A DNA stretch of 64,000 nucleotides. Origin: Salinibacillus aidingensis (GTDB lineage Bacteria > Bacillota > Bacilli > Bacillales > Alkalibacillaceae). Positions 1 to 8,912 of the stretch are shown here, piece by piece. Below the pieces are notes generated by a model. The model searched no databases. It saw nothing but the letters and a program-made list of their open reading frames with translations, and was not told the origin of the DNA. Location: the NCBI RefSeq assembly GCF_039522525.1, contig NZ_BAAADO010000003.1, positions 1-64,000 on the forward strand. The letters are read 5' to 3'. Both the position numbers and the translations under genes were made by a program. The first letter of the stretch is position 1, and each line of letters opens with the position of its first letter.

Positions 1-84
1 CAGAGACGATGAGGTAGATAGGTCCGAGGTGGAAGCGTGGTGACACGTGCAGCTGACGGATACTAATCAATCGAGGACTTAACT
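1..84 (+). rRNA. 23S ribosomal RNA, 3' end only
   Basis: The stretch reading GTGGAAGCGTGGTGACACGT followed by GGATACTAATC and GAGGACTTAAC is the conserved 3' terminus of bacterial 23S rRNA. The rest of the gene lies before the window. The exact 3' end is set by analogy with Bacillus and may be off by a few bases. A 5S gene and tRNA genes follow on the same strand, so this is the tail of an rRNA operon. Confidence 0.95.
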
Positions 85-90
85 TATACG

Positions 91-209
91 AAAAGCGCAG
101 GCGACTGTTCAGGTCATGCGGGATAAGACGAAGACATAGAGTGGCATGGTTTTGCCCACGGAATGGCTTTGGCTTATATCCGCCTTGACCTAGGAGCCGG
201 AGCTAGACA
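91..209 (+). repeat. 119-nt structured dispersed repeat in the 23S-5S spacer
   Basis: It begins AAAAGCGCAGGCGAC and ends GGAGCCGGAGCTAGACA. Two more copies lie in tandem at 26138-26257 and 26261-26379. The ends can pair: A94-T204, G95-C203, C96-G202, then C98-G200 between G.A and A.G mismatches, then 100-102 with 196-198. The interior forms a long hairpin (112-116 with 186-190, 118-121 with 180-183, 123-127 with 173-177). Immediately after it, 213-228 repeats the first 15 or so bases, as if a second copy had been lost. Function is unknown; similar G+C-rich repeats are scattered in Bacillaceae genomes, but I cannot name the family. Confidence 0.8.
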
Positions 210-300
210 ACATGAAAAGCGCAGGCGGATCTATAGACCAATGTCTACTCACATGATTGACTTTCTTATCTAGTTTTGAGGGTGTTTTTAAAATTACCCC

Positions 301-328
301 TTGATTTTTTGTGAAAACAAGATATAAT
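301..328 (+). promoter_or_regulatory. candidate sigma-A promoter ahead of 5S rRNA
   Basis: TTGATT at 301-306 and TATAAT at 323-328 are separated by 16 bases, and the 5S gene begins 29 bases after the -10 box. This could drive the 5S-tRNA segment independently of the upstream rRNA promoters. The -10 box is perfect and the -35 box matches at four of six positions. Confidence 0.45.
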
Positions 329-356
329 ATTTGTTGTCACTGAAAATGATAATTTG

Positions 357-472
357 TCTGGTGACGAGGGCGGAGAGGTCACACCTGTTCCCATTCCGAA
401 CACAGTAGTTAAGCTCTCCAGCGCCGATGGTAGTTGGGGTTCTTCCCCTGCGAGAGTAGGACGTCGCCAGGC
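357..472 (+). rRNA. rrf: 5S ribosomal RNA
   Basis: A 116-nt sequence begins TCTGGTGACGAGGGCGGAGA and contains the conserved CCCATTCCGAACAC, TTAAGCTCTCCAGCGCCGAT and GAGAGTAGGACG blocks. The 5' and 3' ends (TCTGGTGAC with GTCGCCAGGC) pair to form helix I. Confidence 0.95.
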
Positions 473-531
473 GGTATAAAAATACCACTCTAGCTCAGTT
501 TGAATGGTATGAAAGTAAAAGTTGATAACAT

Positions 532-606
532 TCCACCGTAGCTCAGAGGTAGAGCAATCGGCTGTTAACCGATCGGTCGCAGGTTCGAATCCTGCCGGTG
601 GAGCCA
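532..606 (+). tRNA. tRNA-Asn (GTT)
   Basis: The cloverleaf has acceptor TCCACCG/CGGTGGA, anticodon GTT in the loop CTGTTAA, a GGTTCGAATCC T-arm and an encoded CCA. It is the first of 14 tRNA genes downstream of the 5S gene. Confidence 0.97.
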
Positions 607-608
607 TT

Positions 609-700
609 GGAGAGCTGTCCGAGTGGTCGAAGGAGCACGATTGGAAATCGTGTAGGCCGCTACCGCGGTCTCGAGGGTTCGAATCCCTCGCTCTCCGCCA
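609..700 (+). tRNA. tRNA-Ser (GGA)
   Basis: A class II tRNA of 92 nt with a long variable arm. The acceptor is GGAGAGC/GCTCTCC, the anticodon is GGA, and CCA is encoded. Confidence 0.97.
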
Positions 701-712
701 TTATACATATGT

Positions 713-787
713 GGCCCGTTGGTCAAGTGGTTAAGACATCGCCCTTTCACGGCGGTATCACGGGTTCGAATCCCGTACGGGTCACCA
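713..787 (+). tRNA. tRNA-Glu (TTC)
   Basis: The acceptor GGCCCGT pairs with ACGGGTC, the anticodon loop is CTTTCAC with anticodon TTC, and CCA is encoded. Confidence 0.97.
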
Positions 788-794
788 TTATATT

Positions 795-870
795 GGAGGA
801 TTAGCTCAGCTGGGAGAGCACCTGCCTTACAAGCAGGGGGTCGGTGGTTCGAGCCCGCCATCCTCCACCA
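795..870 (+). tRNA. tRNA-Val (TAC)
   Basis: The acceptor GGAGGAT pairs with ATCCTCC, the anticodon loop is CTTACAA with anticodon TAC, and CCA is encoded. Confidence 0.97.
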
Positions 871-918
871 TGAAAATTAAATTAGAAATCGCAAAGGCTA
901 AAACAGCTTTTGTAACAT

Positions 919-995
<77 letters not shown>

Positions 996-997
996 AT

Positions 998-1074
998 GGT
1001 CCGGTAGTTCAGCTGGTTAGAATGCCTGCCTGTCACGCAGGAGGTCGCGGGTTCGAGTCCCGTCCGGACCGCCA
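998..1074 (+). tRNA. tRNA-Asp (GTC)
   Basis: The acceptor GGTCCGG pairs with CCGGACC, the anticodon is GTC in CTGTCAC, and CCA is encoded. Only two bases separate it from tRNA-fMet. Confidence 0.97.
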
Positions 1075-1128
1075 TTAAATACATAGGATATTTGTTTAGG
1101 AACTTATATCATAATGAAATTACATAGT

Positions 1129-1204
<76 letters not shown>

Positions 1205-1282
1205 TTTTCAAGTTATATTTTTGACTTGAAACCAGTAAGATATAGTAGTAATATTCTAGCTGGGACTCTAATTAATTTAATT

Positions 1283-1369
1283 GGAGGGGTAGCGAAGTCT
1301 GGCTAAACGCGGCGGACTGTAAATCCGCTCCCTTTGGGTTCACAGGTTCGAATCCTGTCCCCTCCACCA
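1283..1369 (+). tRNA. tRNA-Tyr (GTA)
   Basis: A class II tRNA with a long variable arm. The acceptor is GGAGGGG/CCCCTCC, the anticodon is GTA in CTGTAAA, and CCA is encoded. Confidence 0.97.
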
Positions 1370-1387
1370 TTTATTTAATAGTAACGT

Positions 1388-1461
1388 AGGGGTATAGTTT
1401 AATGGTAAAACGAAGGTCTCCAAAACCTTTGATGTGGGTTCGATTCCTACTACCCCTGCCA
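1388..1461 (+). tRNA. tRNA-Trp (CCA)
   Basis: The acceptor AGGGGTA pairs with TACCCCT, the anticodon is CCA in CTCCAAA, and a 3' CCA is encoded. Confidence 0.97.
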
Positions 1462-1485
1462 TTTTCATTTTAAAGGAAAATATAT

Positions 1486-1559
1486 GGCGGTTGTGGCGAA
1501 GTGGTTAACGCACCGGATTGTGGCTCCGGCATTCGTGGGTTCGATTCCCACCAATCGCC
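1486..1559 (+). tRNA. tRNA-His (GTG), no encoded CCA
   Basis: The acceptor GCGGTTG pairs with CAATCGC. An extra 5' G (1486) faces C73 (1559), the tRNA-His identity pair. The anticodon is GTG. The bases after C73 read CTT, so CCA must be added after transcription. Confidence 0.95.
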
Positions 1560-1573
1560 CTTTTGGTATACAT

Positions 1574-1648
1574 TGGGCCATAGCCAAGCGGTAAGGCAAC
1601 GGGTTTTGATCTCGTGATGCGCTGGTTCGAATCCAGCTGGCCCAGCCA
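1574..1648 (+). tRNA. tRNA-Gln (TTG)
   Basis: The acceptor TGGGCCA pairs with TGGCCCA, the anticodon is TTG in TTTTGAT, and CCA is encoded. Confidence 0.97.
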
Positions 1649-1653
1649 TTCAT

Positions 1654-1728
1654 GCGGAAGTAGTTCAGTGGTAGAACACCACCTTGCCAAGGTGGGGGTC
1701 GCGGGTTCGAATCCCGTCTTCCGCTCCA
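1654..1728 (+). tRNA. tRNA-Gly (GCC)
   Basis: The acceptor GCGGAAG pairs with CTTCCGC, the anticodon is GCC in TTGCCAA, and CCA is encoded. Confidence 0.97.
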
Positions 1729-1737
1729 TTAAAAGTT

Positions 1738-1811
<74 letters not shown>

Positions 1812-1819
1812 GAATACAT

Positions 1820-1901
1820 GCCGGTGTGGCGGAATTGGCAGACGCGCACGACTCAAAATCGTGTTCCTTCTGGAGTGTCGGTTCGACCCCGACCACCGGT
1901 A
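1820..1901 (+). tRNA. tRNA-Leu (CAA), no encoded CCA
   Basis: A class II tRNA with acceptor GCCGGTG/CACCGGT, anticodon CAA in CTCAAAA and a variable arm. The discriminator A1901 is followed by TCT, so CCA is not encoded. It is the last gene of the cluster. Confidence 0.95.
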
Positions 1902-1938
1902 TCTTCTAGTATTTCTTAAACACGTTAAGTTATTTTAT

Positions 1939-1988
1939 AAACCCTATAAACGTTGATATTTCAGCGTTTATAGGGTTTTCTATTTTTA
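1939..1988 (+). terminator. Rho-independent terminator of the rRNA-tRNA operon
   Basis: AAACCCTATAAACG at 1939-1952 pairs with CGTTTATAGGGTTT at 1965-1978 around a 12-nt loop and is followed by a T-rich tract. It lies 38 bases after tRNA-Leu. Confidence 0.9.
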
Positions 1989-1989
1989 T

Positions 1990-2408
1990 CGAATACGATT
2001 GGAAACGATAGGTTTGAATTTTAAATTACACAATTTTGCACATTAGATGTTGTTTTTTACACATAATTTTTCACATTATGTATTAAGTTTAAAAAATTAT
2101 TGATCTTCTAAGTAGTCTTCATTTAACCAATCCCGGGAACTTTGATTACAACAACAAAAATGCAGGTCAACATGTTTACCAAGAGAAAAACTTTAATGAT
2201 CTTGAACTAGAAAATCATTTCTCCATATTTTACTTACGAATTAAGCTTATGTTCTTCCATAATCGCACCAGATTGTGAAAGAGCATTTTCTATTGTACAG
2301 TATATTTGTACTGCGCAGCAGTTGTTCTTCCTTTATAACCAACCGTTTGCTTTAATAAGAAATTAAATTGGATTAAAAAAAGATAAATGGTGCTTTAAAC
2401 TCTAATTA
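1990..2408. other. gene-poor AT-rich stretch
   Basis: I see no intact gene. Minus-strand reading of about 2100-2350 gives short protein-like runs such as SSRDWLNEDYLED interrupted by stops, which may be debris of a lost gene, but I cannot assign a family. Confidence 0.4.
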
Positions 2409-3230
2409 CTAAATAATCATCCTCCTCATAAATTCATTCTCGATTATTAAGCCAGGTAAAAACTGATGAAAAAAAGAAACTACCCCCATGATTCCAGCAA
2501 TTTGATCTGGGGAATAGATGCTAGCTAAGTAATTTTTGTCTATCCATACTGAACACGGCATCTCCTCCCGAGAAACATTTACAGCTCGATTTAACATAGC
2601 TGATTTTAGAATTGTATATTCATCGGAACTTATATATGGCTTTAGGTGAGACCAAGTAACATGTAAAAATTTCGGATAGTTTGCTAGTGCTCGATAATCA
2701 CTTGCTACATCGAAAGAATTGTGAGTTTTGGCGACATCAGATAAAAGTGTTCTAAGGGAAATCGGAGCCTGTGGAATATGAACTAGATCAATATGGGGCA
2801 TTTGACTGTATATACCTGGCTGGATGTGTCCTTTAATCTGTTTTTGTGTAGTAATGGGACGGTCTGCTAAACTTTCTATCAACAAACTCGCAATCAATAG
2901 CAATTTCGGGTTTACATATTGAAAAGTAGAGATAATATTATGAATATGATTAAGCGTTTGATGATGATGATCTTTACTAAAATCATACTGAGGTACTGTT
3001 GTTAGGGCTGGAAATCGTAATTTATTCGCAGCAGTCTCCATGTTGATGGTCAACATGTTAGGTCTAACCTGTTGCCAAGCCATTGTTAAAAATTCGGGAT
3101 AATTTGCTAATGCACGAAAGATAAAATTAACCATTGGGACTTTAAGAACGTATTTAATATCCTCAAACACTTCTTTCACAATCCCACGTGCATCCGACTC
3201 AAACACTTCAGGAAACCCATACTGCATCAT
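2409..3230 (-). CDS. DehI-family (halocarboxylic acid dehydrogenase-like) protein
   Basis: The 273-residue protein resembles the DehI family, named for a group I 2-haloacid dehalogenase and built as a pseudo-dimer of two related halves. Both halves are visible: RALANYPEFLTMAWQQVRPN near residues 40-60 and RALANYPKFLHVTWSHLKPY near 182-201. Many family members have no proven dehalogenase activity, so substrate and reaction are open. No signal peptide is seen. The ATG at 3230 has an AAGGTGG ribosome binding site eight bases upstream. It lies 68 bases downstream of the molybdo-oxidoreductase on the same strand, probably as the last gene of one transcript. Confidence 0.7.
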   Translation of the reverse strand: MMQYGFPEVFESDARGIVKEVFEDIKYVLKVPMVNFIFRALANYPEFLTMAWQQVRPNMLTINMETAANKLRFPALTTVPQYDFSKDHHHQTLNHIHNIISTFQYVNPKLLLIASLLIESLADRPITTQKQIKGHIQPGIYSQMPHIDLVHIPQAPISLRTLLSDVAKTHNSFDVASDYRALANYPKFLHVTWSHLKPYISSDEYTILKSAMLNRAVNVSREEMPCSVWIDKNYLASIYSPDQIAGIMGVVSFFHQFLPGLIIENEFMRRMII

Positions 3231-3298
3231 TTCTTTACCACCTTTCTTAGAAAAATTTTTCTACCCGTACTGAAAGAGTAGGAAAAGTTCCCCTGTCC

Positions 3299-5767
3299 CT
3301 ACTCTTTCTTATAAGGTAATTCTGGTTGGGAGAAATGCGGGAATTTTTGAATATTTCGGTATGGCATATAAGGAGGAATTTTTACATTTGCGCAAGAAAG
3401 TGGTACTTCAATTTGATCTCCAATATCTGCACGATAGGGTGGCATCATTTGATTGATTTTAGCCAATTCCTCCAATGACAATCCATTGATTTCTGCAATA
3501 TCCTCAAAGGTTTGGTTTTCAGAAATCATGATTTTATTACGTACTGGTTTAATTTTGCAGGAGCACTGCTTAAAAGTCGGTTGCTTTGATAACGGGTCTG
3601 TAAAATCAATAGTAAGTTCATTGGCAGATTGATTATTTTCCCACGTTCCATAATGGAAAGGAACGAAAATAAGTCCAGGTTGAACCGTGTCAACCACTCG
3701 AGCTGGAACTTTAATTGAACCTCTTGGGGAGGAAACTTTGACTAGTTCCCCTGGAATTATGCCTAAATTTTCTGCGTCTACAATATTTATCTCCGCATAG
3801 CCTTCGGGAGCTATCATTTGTAAATAAGGAGATCTACCCGTTTTCGTTCTTGTATGCCAATGCCAAACGAGTCTCCCGGTAGTTAGCCAAAATGGATATT
3901 CTTCTCTTGGTTGCTCCACCGGCGGTACGTAATGGGTGCCATAAAGAATGGCTCTTCCGTTTGCTTGCATTGATTCAAACTCTTCTTTCGTCCTAGGTCT
4001 ACCAGTAAATAAATCCTTCCCATAGCTCTGCGCATCATCGGGGAAGGTATGGAATTTAAAATCAGAATATAGCCTTGGAGTACCAAGCGGGTACTTTTCA
4101 TCAATTGGCCAACGTAGTCCATTATATTTTTTCAGCTTTTCATAAGTGGCAGCACTCATATCACTCGGCCTTCCTTTAGAGACTTTTTTCCATTCCTCGA
4201 AGCATTGTTCTGGGGTTTCGTAAGTAATTAGTGGTTTACCATCTTTGTCCTTAAAACCCATTCGTTTTGCAAAATCTAGTAAAATACCAAAATCACTTTT
4301 TATACCATTTGGTGGATCGACCGCCTTCGTTAGTAGATTAATTGTTCGATCTGCATTTTCCATCGTTCCTTCTTTTTCTCCCCAAATAGCTGGAGGAAGA
4401 ACAATATCTGCCACTTCGGTTGTTTCGGTTAAAAAGGGATCCTGAACAACAACAAAGGTATTTTCAAATGCTTTTTTTGCTCTTTGTCGATTTGGTAAAG
4501 ATGCCATTGGATTTGTATTGATGTTCCAAAACAAGCCAATTTTTCCTTTTTCCATTAGATGAACTATCTCTTCAATACCCTTTTCTGGTCCAACTTCTAA
4601 GTCTGACGTGTTCACATTCCAAAGCTCTGCCATTTCCTTAATATGTTTCGGATTACCCGGGTTCCTGTTCCCTGGATAGGTACCAACGCCACCAACAGTC
4701 CGGTTCCCAGAAGAACTAGGCTGCCCAGCCATATGTAACGGCCCACTACCTGGCTTGCCGATTAATCCTCTTATTAAATGAATGTTATTAATAGCCACAC
4801 AAGTACTAGTGGCATCCGCTGTTTGGTAAGCACCTTGAAGTGTGGTACATACCAAAGAGTTTGTTTTCCCTATAACTTGAGCAGCCATCTCAATGATATG
4901 CCCTGGTATTCCAGTTACTTTTTCTGCCATGGAAGGTGTCCAGGCTTCGGTAGCCCAATGAATACGTTCAAAACCAACCGTGTGTTTTCCGATAAAATCT
5001 TTGTCTACCCAACCGTTTTTTAACAGTAGATGGACGATTCCATTCAATAACGCCAAATTGGTTCCAGGCTTTAACTGCAAAAACAAGTCAGCTTCTTTAG
5101 CTGTCAGTGTTTTTCTAACATCAACGACAATGATATACGGCTTTCCTGTACGGCGTTTTCGCTCCATAATTCGTTCGAAAAATACCGTGCCAGTTTCTGC
5201 TGGATTATGACCAAAAAGCATGATTGTATCGGTTAAATCAACATCTTCAAACGAAGCAGGAACACCATCTGAACCAAACGATTGAAACAAGCACCACTCG
5301 GTCGTTGCGGTACACAATCTTGTATTCGCATCTAATAAATGAGAGCGTAAACCAGCTCTACCAATCTTAGCAATCGTATAGTAGGTTTCTAGTGTACCTT
5401 GACCAGTAGAGTAAAACGCTATCCCATCGGAACCAATCGTCCGAAGCGTTTCTTTTGTCCTCGTAACAATAAGGTTCATCGCCTCATCCCAAGAAGCAGG
5501 CTGCAAGGTACCATCTTTTCTAATTAATGGCGTTGTTAAACGGTCTTGGCTCTTGTTGGCGTACCATTGGTTCTCCCCTTTCGGATCGAGTCGTCCTCGA
5601 TTTATATCATGATCTTCATTCCCTTTTATCCCAACGATTTTGTTATCTTTTACTCCGATATAACAGCCACAACCAATGGAACAAATGTTACATGTACTAT
5701 ACACCCATTTATCTACATCTCCTTGGCTGTATAAATTAATATCCACTCTTGATTTCTCCCAATTCAA
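3299..5767 (-). CDS. molybdopterin oxidoreductase, NapA/FdhF superfamily, with LysM-like tail
   Basis: This 822-residue protein is a cytoplasmic bis-MGD oxidoreductase, with no Tat signal. The N-terminal cluster region has C26, C29, C33 and C35, but the usual fourth cluster cysteine in the GRLCxKG motif is D61 (GRLDPKG). C152 in TRLCTATTEW is the likely Mo ligand, as in periplasmic and assimilatory nitrate reductases. The C-terminal substrate/cofactor-binding domain is followed at about 746-789 by a LysM-like segment (TFEDIAEINGLSLEELAKIN), unusual for this family. It starts at TTG 5767, with GGAAGTAGGTG upstream, inside a TTGA overlap with the preceding gene, implying translational coupling. 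The substrate cannot be told from sequence. Confidence 0.8.
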   Translation of the reverse strand: MNWEKSRVDINLYSQGDVDKWVYSTCNICSIGCGCYIGVKDNKIVGIKGNEDHDINRGRLDPKGENQWYANKSQDRLTTPLIRKDGTLQPASWDEAMNLIVTRTKETLRTIGSDGIAFYSTGQGTLETYYTIAKIGRAGLRSHLLDANTRLCTATTEWCLFQSFGSDGVPASFEDVDLTDTIMLFGHNPAETGTVFFERIMERKRRTGKPYIIVVDVRKTLTAKEADLFLQLKPGTNLALLNGIVHLLLKNGWVDKDFIGKHTVGFERIHWATEAWTPSMAEKVTGIPGHIIEMAAQVIGKTNSLVCTTLQGAYQTADATSTCVAINNIHLIRGLIGKPGSGPLHMAGQPSSSGNRTVGGVGTYPGNRNPGNPKHIKEMAELWNVNTSDLEVGPEKGIEEIVHLMEKGKIGLFWNINTNPMASLPNRQRAKKAFENTFVVVQDPFLTETTEVADIVLPPAIWGEKEGTMENADRTINLLTKAVDPPNGIKSDFGILLDFAKRMGFKDKDGKPLITYETPEQCFEEWKKVSKGRPSDMSAATYEKLKKYNGLRWPIDEKYPLGTPRLYSDFKFHTFPDDAQSYGKDLFTGRPRTKEEFESMQANGRAILYGTHYVPPVEQPREEYPFWLTTGRLVWHWHTRTKTGRSPYLQMIAPEGYAEINIVDAENLGIIPGELVKVSSPRGSIKVPARVVDTVQPGLIFVPFHYGTWENNQSANELTIDFTDPLSKQPTFKQCSCKIKPVRNKIMISENQTFEDIAEINGLSLEELAKINQMMPPYRADIGDQIEVPLSCANVKIPPYMPYRNIQKFPHFSQPELPYKKE

Positions 5768-6186
5768 TAGTCAGCACCTACTTCCTTTCGATATAACGGC
5801 GGAACAATATATCTAGTATCTTCTTCCCCATAAATACCTTTAATGTAAGGAACCAATCGCTCTAAGTCTTTCTGAATACTTTGATACAAATCTAACCGAT
5901 GTTGAACAACGTTAGATGGCGTGATTTCCATCCAGATGGAAGCTCTTCCCCATGCCCGGACAAGTGGATCGAGAGCCTCGTCATCTCGGTAAAGAATAGA
6001 AAATAATTGTTTTAATTGATAAAGGTTCGGTTGGGGTTGATGTAGGATAAGATGAATCTGATAAAGGACATGATTCGATTCATATAAGAGTGGTCTAATT
6101 CGAAATTCTAATGGGTTATTATTGATAGGAAAATTCGCGAGGAGGTATTGGAAAGTTTGATATATTCGATCAATAGTATGGTACAT
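5764..6186 (-). CDS. hypothetical 140-residue protein coupled to molybdo-oxidoreductase
   Basis: I do not recognise this family. The protein starts MYHTIDRIYQTFQYLL, is rich in Leu, Tyr and aromatic residues, and has no signal peptide or membrane segment. The ATG at 6186 is chosen over longer upstream reading because AAGGGGGG sits seven bases before it; residues upstream of this start look non-coding. Its TGA overlaps the TTG start of the oxidoreductase by two bases. The coupling suggests a dedicated chaperone or partner of the Mo enzyme, which is inference. Confidence 0.65.
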   Translation of the reverse strand: MYHTIDRIYQTFQYLLANFPINNNPLEFRIRPLLYESNHVLYQIHLILHQPQPNLYQLKQLFSILYRDDEALDPLVRAWGRASIWMEITPSNVVQHRLDLYQSIQKDLERLVPYIKGIYGEEDTRYIVPPLYRKEVGADY

Positions 6187-6728
6187 TTTAGCCCCCCTTA
6201 ATAGATATTTGTTAAAAACACAAATATACAGTATAGGTATATGTGATGAATAGGCTTTTATGATACGATAATGTAAGTTTATATAGTTAGTAACTGTTTT
6301 TTTTAGAGAAACTAACTTTCGTGGACATACATAGTAATTCCTTATCCCGTCATTTAAAATATAGATAGTAACGAAAAGATTAGTATTTCTACCAACCATC
6401 TAACATGTATTATGTAAGTAGAAATGTGCTTTAGGAGACATTGACCTTTAAGGACTTTTCTTGTGTAAAAGTGTGTAAAGTAATCTCAAAACCTACTTTT
6501 TTTACAGTTTCCAGTTATCCCTCAAATATTACAACTTGTAATACCCCATAAACAAAAAACTAACTAAACATTTTCTTTAAATCATAAAAAAAGAAACCAA
6601 AACAGTCTTCCATATTCAAATTTGTATTCATTTAGGGGCTTACTCATATACCTGTCCTTTCATTCAGCAAAACATGAAGAATCCTATAAACGATAAGCCG
6701 TATTGATAATAACCAACTCATAATCAAA
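6187..6728. other. intergenic region, no gene seen
   Basis: An AT-rich stretch between two minus-strand units. It must hold the promoter of the oxidoreductase operon, but I see no convincing -35/-10 pair on the minus strand and no supported ORF. Confidence 0.4.
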
Positions 6729-6775
6729 ATGAAAGATCCTGGCACTCATTTTATAGAGTGCCAGGATCTTCTATA
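6729..6775 (-). terminator. terminator after the WrbA-like gene
   Basis: A perfect 15-bp stem pairs AAGATCCTGGCACTC (6733-6747) with GAGTGCCAGGATCTT (6756-6770). On the minus strand the stem is followed by TTTCATTTTG. It lies 26 bases after the stop of the flavoprotein gene. Confidence 0.85.
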
Positions 6776-6795
6776 AAACATTTTTTATAGTTATG

Positions 6796-7338
6796 TTATT
6801 GGTGGAGTTTCAGTGCAGCAGTTGCTACTAACTTTCCATATTCTCTTGCAATTTGCATTTCTGTATCATTTGGCTTATTCATTGGAGCTTCTTGAGATGT
6901 TTCCACCGGTATAACTGCAGTTGCTCCATAAGGATTACCGTACTGTGCCCGATCCGCATTAACTGGCCCAGCATTAGAAACAAGCACCATACCATGATGT
7001 TGCATAGGTGTTTGTAATGCTCGACAAATGTTTTCAACTCCACCATGTTGAGTTGAAGTTGTAGCAAAAACCCCTCCAACTTTCCCTTGAAGGGCTCCGG
7101 TAAACCATAGTTGTCCTAATTTAGAAAAGAAAGTTGCCATTTTTGGATTTGGCTCTCCAAAGATACCTGATGAACCCCAAATAATACCTACAGCATCTTT
7201 TAACTCATCCGGTTCAACTTCCTCTACCGATTTATAAATCACTTCACAGCCATCAACTTGCTTAGCACCATCTGCAATGGCATTCCCTAGAACTTCTGTA
7301 TGACCAAACATACTTCCATGTAAAACAAAGATTTTCAC
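6796..7338 (-). CDS. WrbA-like NAD(P)H:quinone oxidoreductase, flavodoxin fold
   Basis: The 180-residue protein begins KIFVLHGSMFGHTEVLGNAI, a flavodoxin-like phosphate-binding loop. It carries the family blocks GSSGIFGEPNPKM, FSKLGQLWFTGALQGKVGGV and STQHGGVENI near residues 60-115. WrbA proteins bind FMN and reduce quinones by two electrons, avoiding semiquinone radicals. The GTG at 7338 with AAAGGGG upstream is preferred; the longer reading adds 50 non-conserved residues. It appears to be monocistronic, ending at a strong terminator. Confidence 0.85.
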   Translation of the reverse strand: MKIFVLHGSMFGHTEVLGNAIADGAKQVDGCEVIYKSVEEVEPDELKDAVGIIWGSSGIFGEPNPKMATFFSKLGQLWFTGALQGKVGGVFATTSTQHGGVENICRALQTPMQHHGMVLVSNAGPVNADRAQYGNPYGATAVIPVETSQEAPMNKPNDTEMQIAREYGKLVATAALKLHQ

Positions 7339-7427
7339 ACAAATACCCCTTTCAAAGTTGTTCACTATATTTTTCCCAGTTAATGAGTAAATATGTTGAA
7401 ATCTCAAACAATATAGAAAGGAAAATA

Positions 7428-8065
7428 TCACTTTGAAATTTTGCTTGAATCTATCTTCTGTGGTCTGTTCACAAAATAGATACCACATAGTATTAATCCA
7501 CCACCTATTAGTGTTGAAAAATGCAATAACTCACCCAGTAGTATCCATCCAAAAACAACCCCAAATAAAGGAGCAAGAAATAAATAGGCACTTACTTTTC
7601 CAGGGTCTTCTTTCTGTAAAGAAAGAACCAAATTGCAAATTGTACAATGGAAGCCATGATTGCTAACCATAGGATTATTAAAATCGATACCGACGTAATT
7701 TCTATTTCAACTTTTTCAAATAGAGCACTTCCTACCAATAATAAGAGACCACCAGATAACATTTGATAGGCAGTCAATACCCATGTATCGAATGTTGAGC
7801 CCCGCTTTTTTAACAACAATGTTGCAATAGACCATGAGACCGCACTTAAGAAACCCAAAAGGGTACCAGATTGTTGCATATCTAAACTTGCCCCTAGTGT
7901 AATAAACACACCTAAAAATCCAATTAAGACTCCTAACCACTGAATCCAGCGATATTTTGTTCCCACAAAAATTGTTCCGAAAATAACAACAAGCAAAGGG
8001 TTGGTAAAAGTTAAAATGGACGATTCACCAGGAGTTATGGTACGCAGACTTAAAAAGATAGACAC
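7428..8065 (-). pseudogene. DMT/EamA-family transporter, truncated and frameshifted
   Basis: Two overlapping reading frames (7592-8065 and 7428-7670) together encode the C-terminal part of a drug/metabolite transporter, with about six hydrophobic helices. The first frame covers TITPGESSILTFTNPLLVV onward; the second resumes with VSAYLFLAPLFGVVFGWILLGE, so a frameshift lies near 7600-7650. The N-terminal helices are missing because the gene is cut at 8065 by the IS110 remnant. The product cannot be functional as written. Confidence 0.8.
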
Positions 8066-8912
8066 TTACCTGAACTAGCATCAACTAGATGCAATCCTGC
8101 ATGTCGTAATAAAGAATTACCATGTGCAAAACCACTTAAGTCTCCTGCTTCTCCTAAAATGCGGCAAGTGTAATTTTACTAATTCCTTTCATGGCCAGCA
8201 TTTCTCTGGCAAAAGTAATTTCATCAAGAGCTTTCGTAACTTCCATTTCAACTCGCTCCAGTTGAGCTGTTGCCAGCTCAAACTCTGCAAGCAATTGTTC
8301 CAAATGTAACTTATAAGCATCAAGTGCCAGATGAGTACCAACTGATTGTTTAAATAATTCAATGAGTGCTTGAGCTTTTTTAAGCCCAGCGTGACATTTC
8401 ATTTTTGTTTTCCAGGCTTCAACAATATCCTCAGCCTTCATAGATCGAATTTCTATAGGTGTAGGGAATAGGCGAAGTGTAGCGATGGCTCCTTTTCCTT
8501 TTACATCTTTGAATACTTGACGAAGCTCAGGGAAACCACATCAACCCAGCGATTAAGCGATTAATTTGGTTAACGGAACTTACAAGACGTTTAACAACCA
8601 TGTCACGGTTAGACATTAATACTCGCAGCTTTTCGAAAGATTCTGAGGTAGGACGTATAAAGGAATAGTATCCATTCTTCACCATATCAGCAATAACCAG
8701 AGCATCTTTTTTATCACTTTTAGATTGGGTATTATCACGGTTTTCTTTATACTTTTTAACTTAGGTGAGGGTTCACAGTTACTACTTCAATATCGTGATC
8801 ATACAGCCACTTAGAAAGGTTGACCCAATACCTCGTTATTTTCAAAAGAAAGAGGTTCACCGACAATAATTCCTCGGAAGTTAACAGCACGAGCAACGCC
8901 TACGATATCCAT
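8066..8912 (-). mobile_element. IS110-family transposase remnant
   Basis: Minus-strand fragments in several frames match the order of an IS110-type (DEDD, N-terminal RuvC-like) transposase. They are VARAVNFRGIIVGEPLSFEN, then DHDIEVVTVNPHL, then KSDKKDALVIADMVKNGYYS, then the open frame 8154-8441 with KMKCHAGLKKAQALIELF and AREMLAMKGISKITLAAF, then LLRHAGLHLVDASSG. The usual start and the GMEPTGHYW region are missing and there are multiple frameshifts. It is inactive. Both ends abut truncated genes, so it marks a recombination or deletion junction. Confidence 0.85.

Noticed and set aside
2100..2350. Possible transposase debris on the minus strand
   Set aside because: Fragments are too short and stop-rich to assign to any family.
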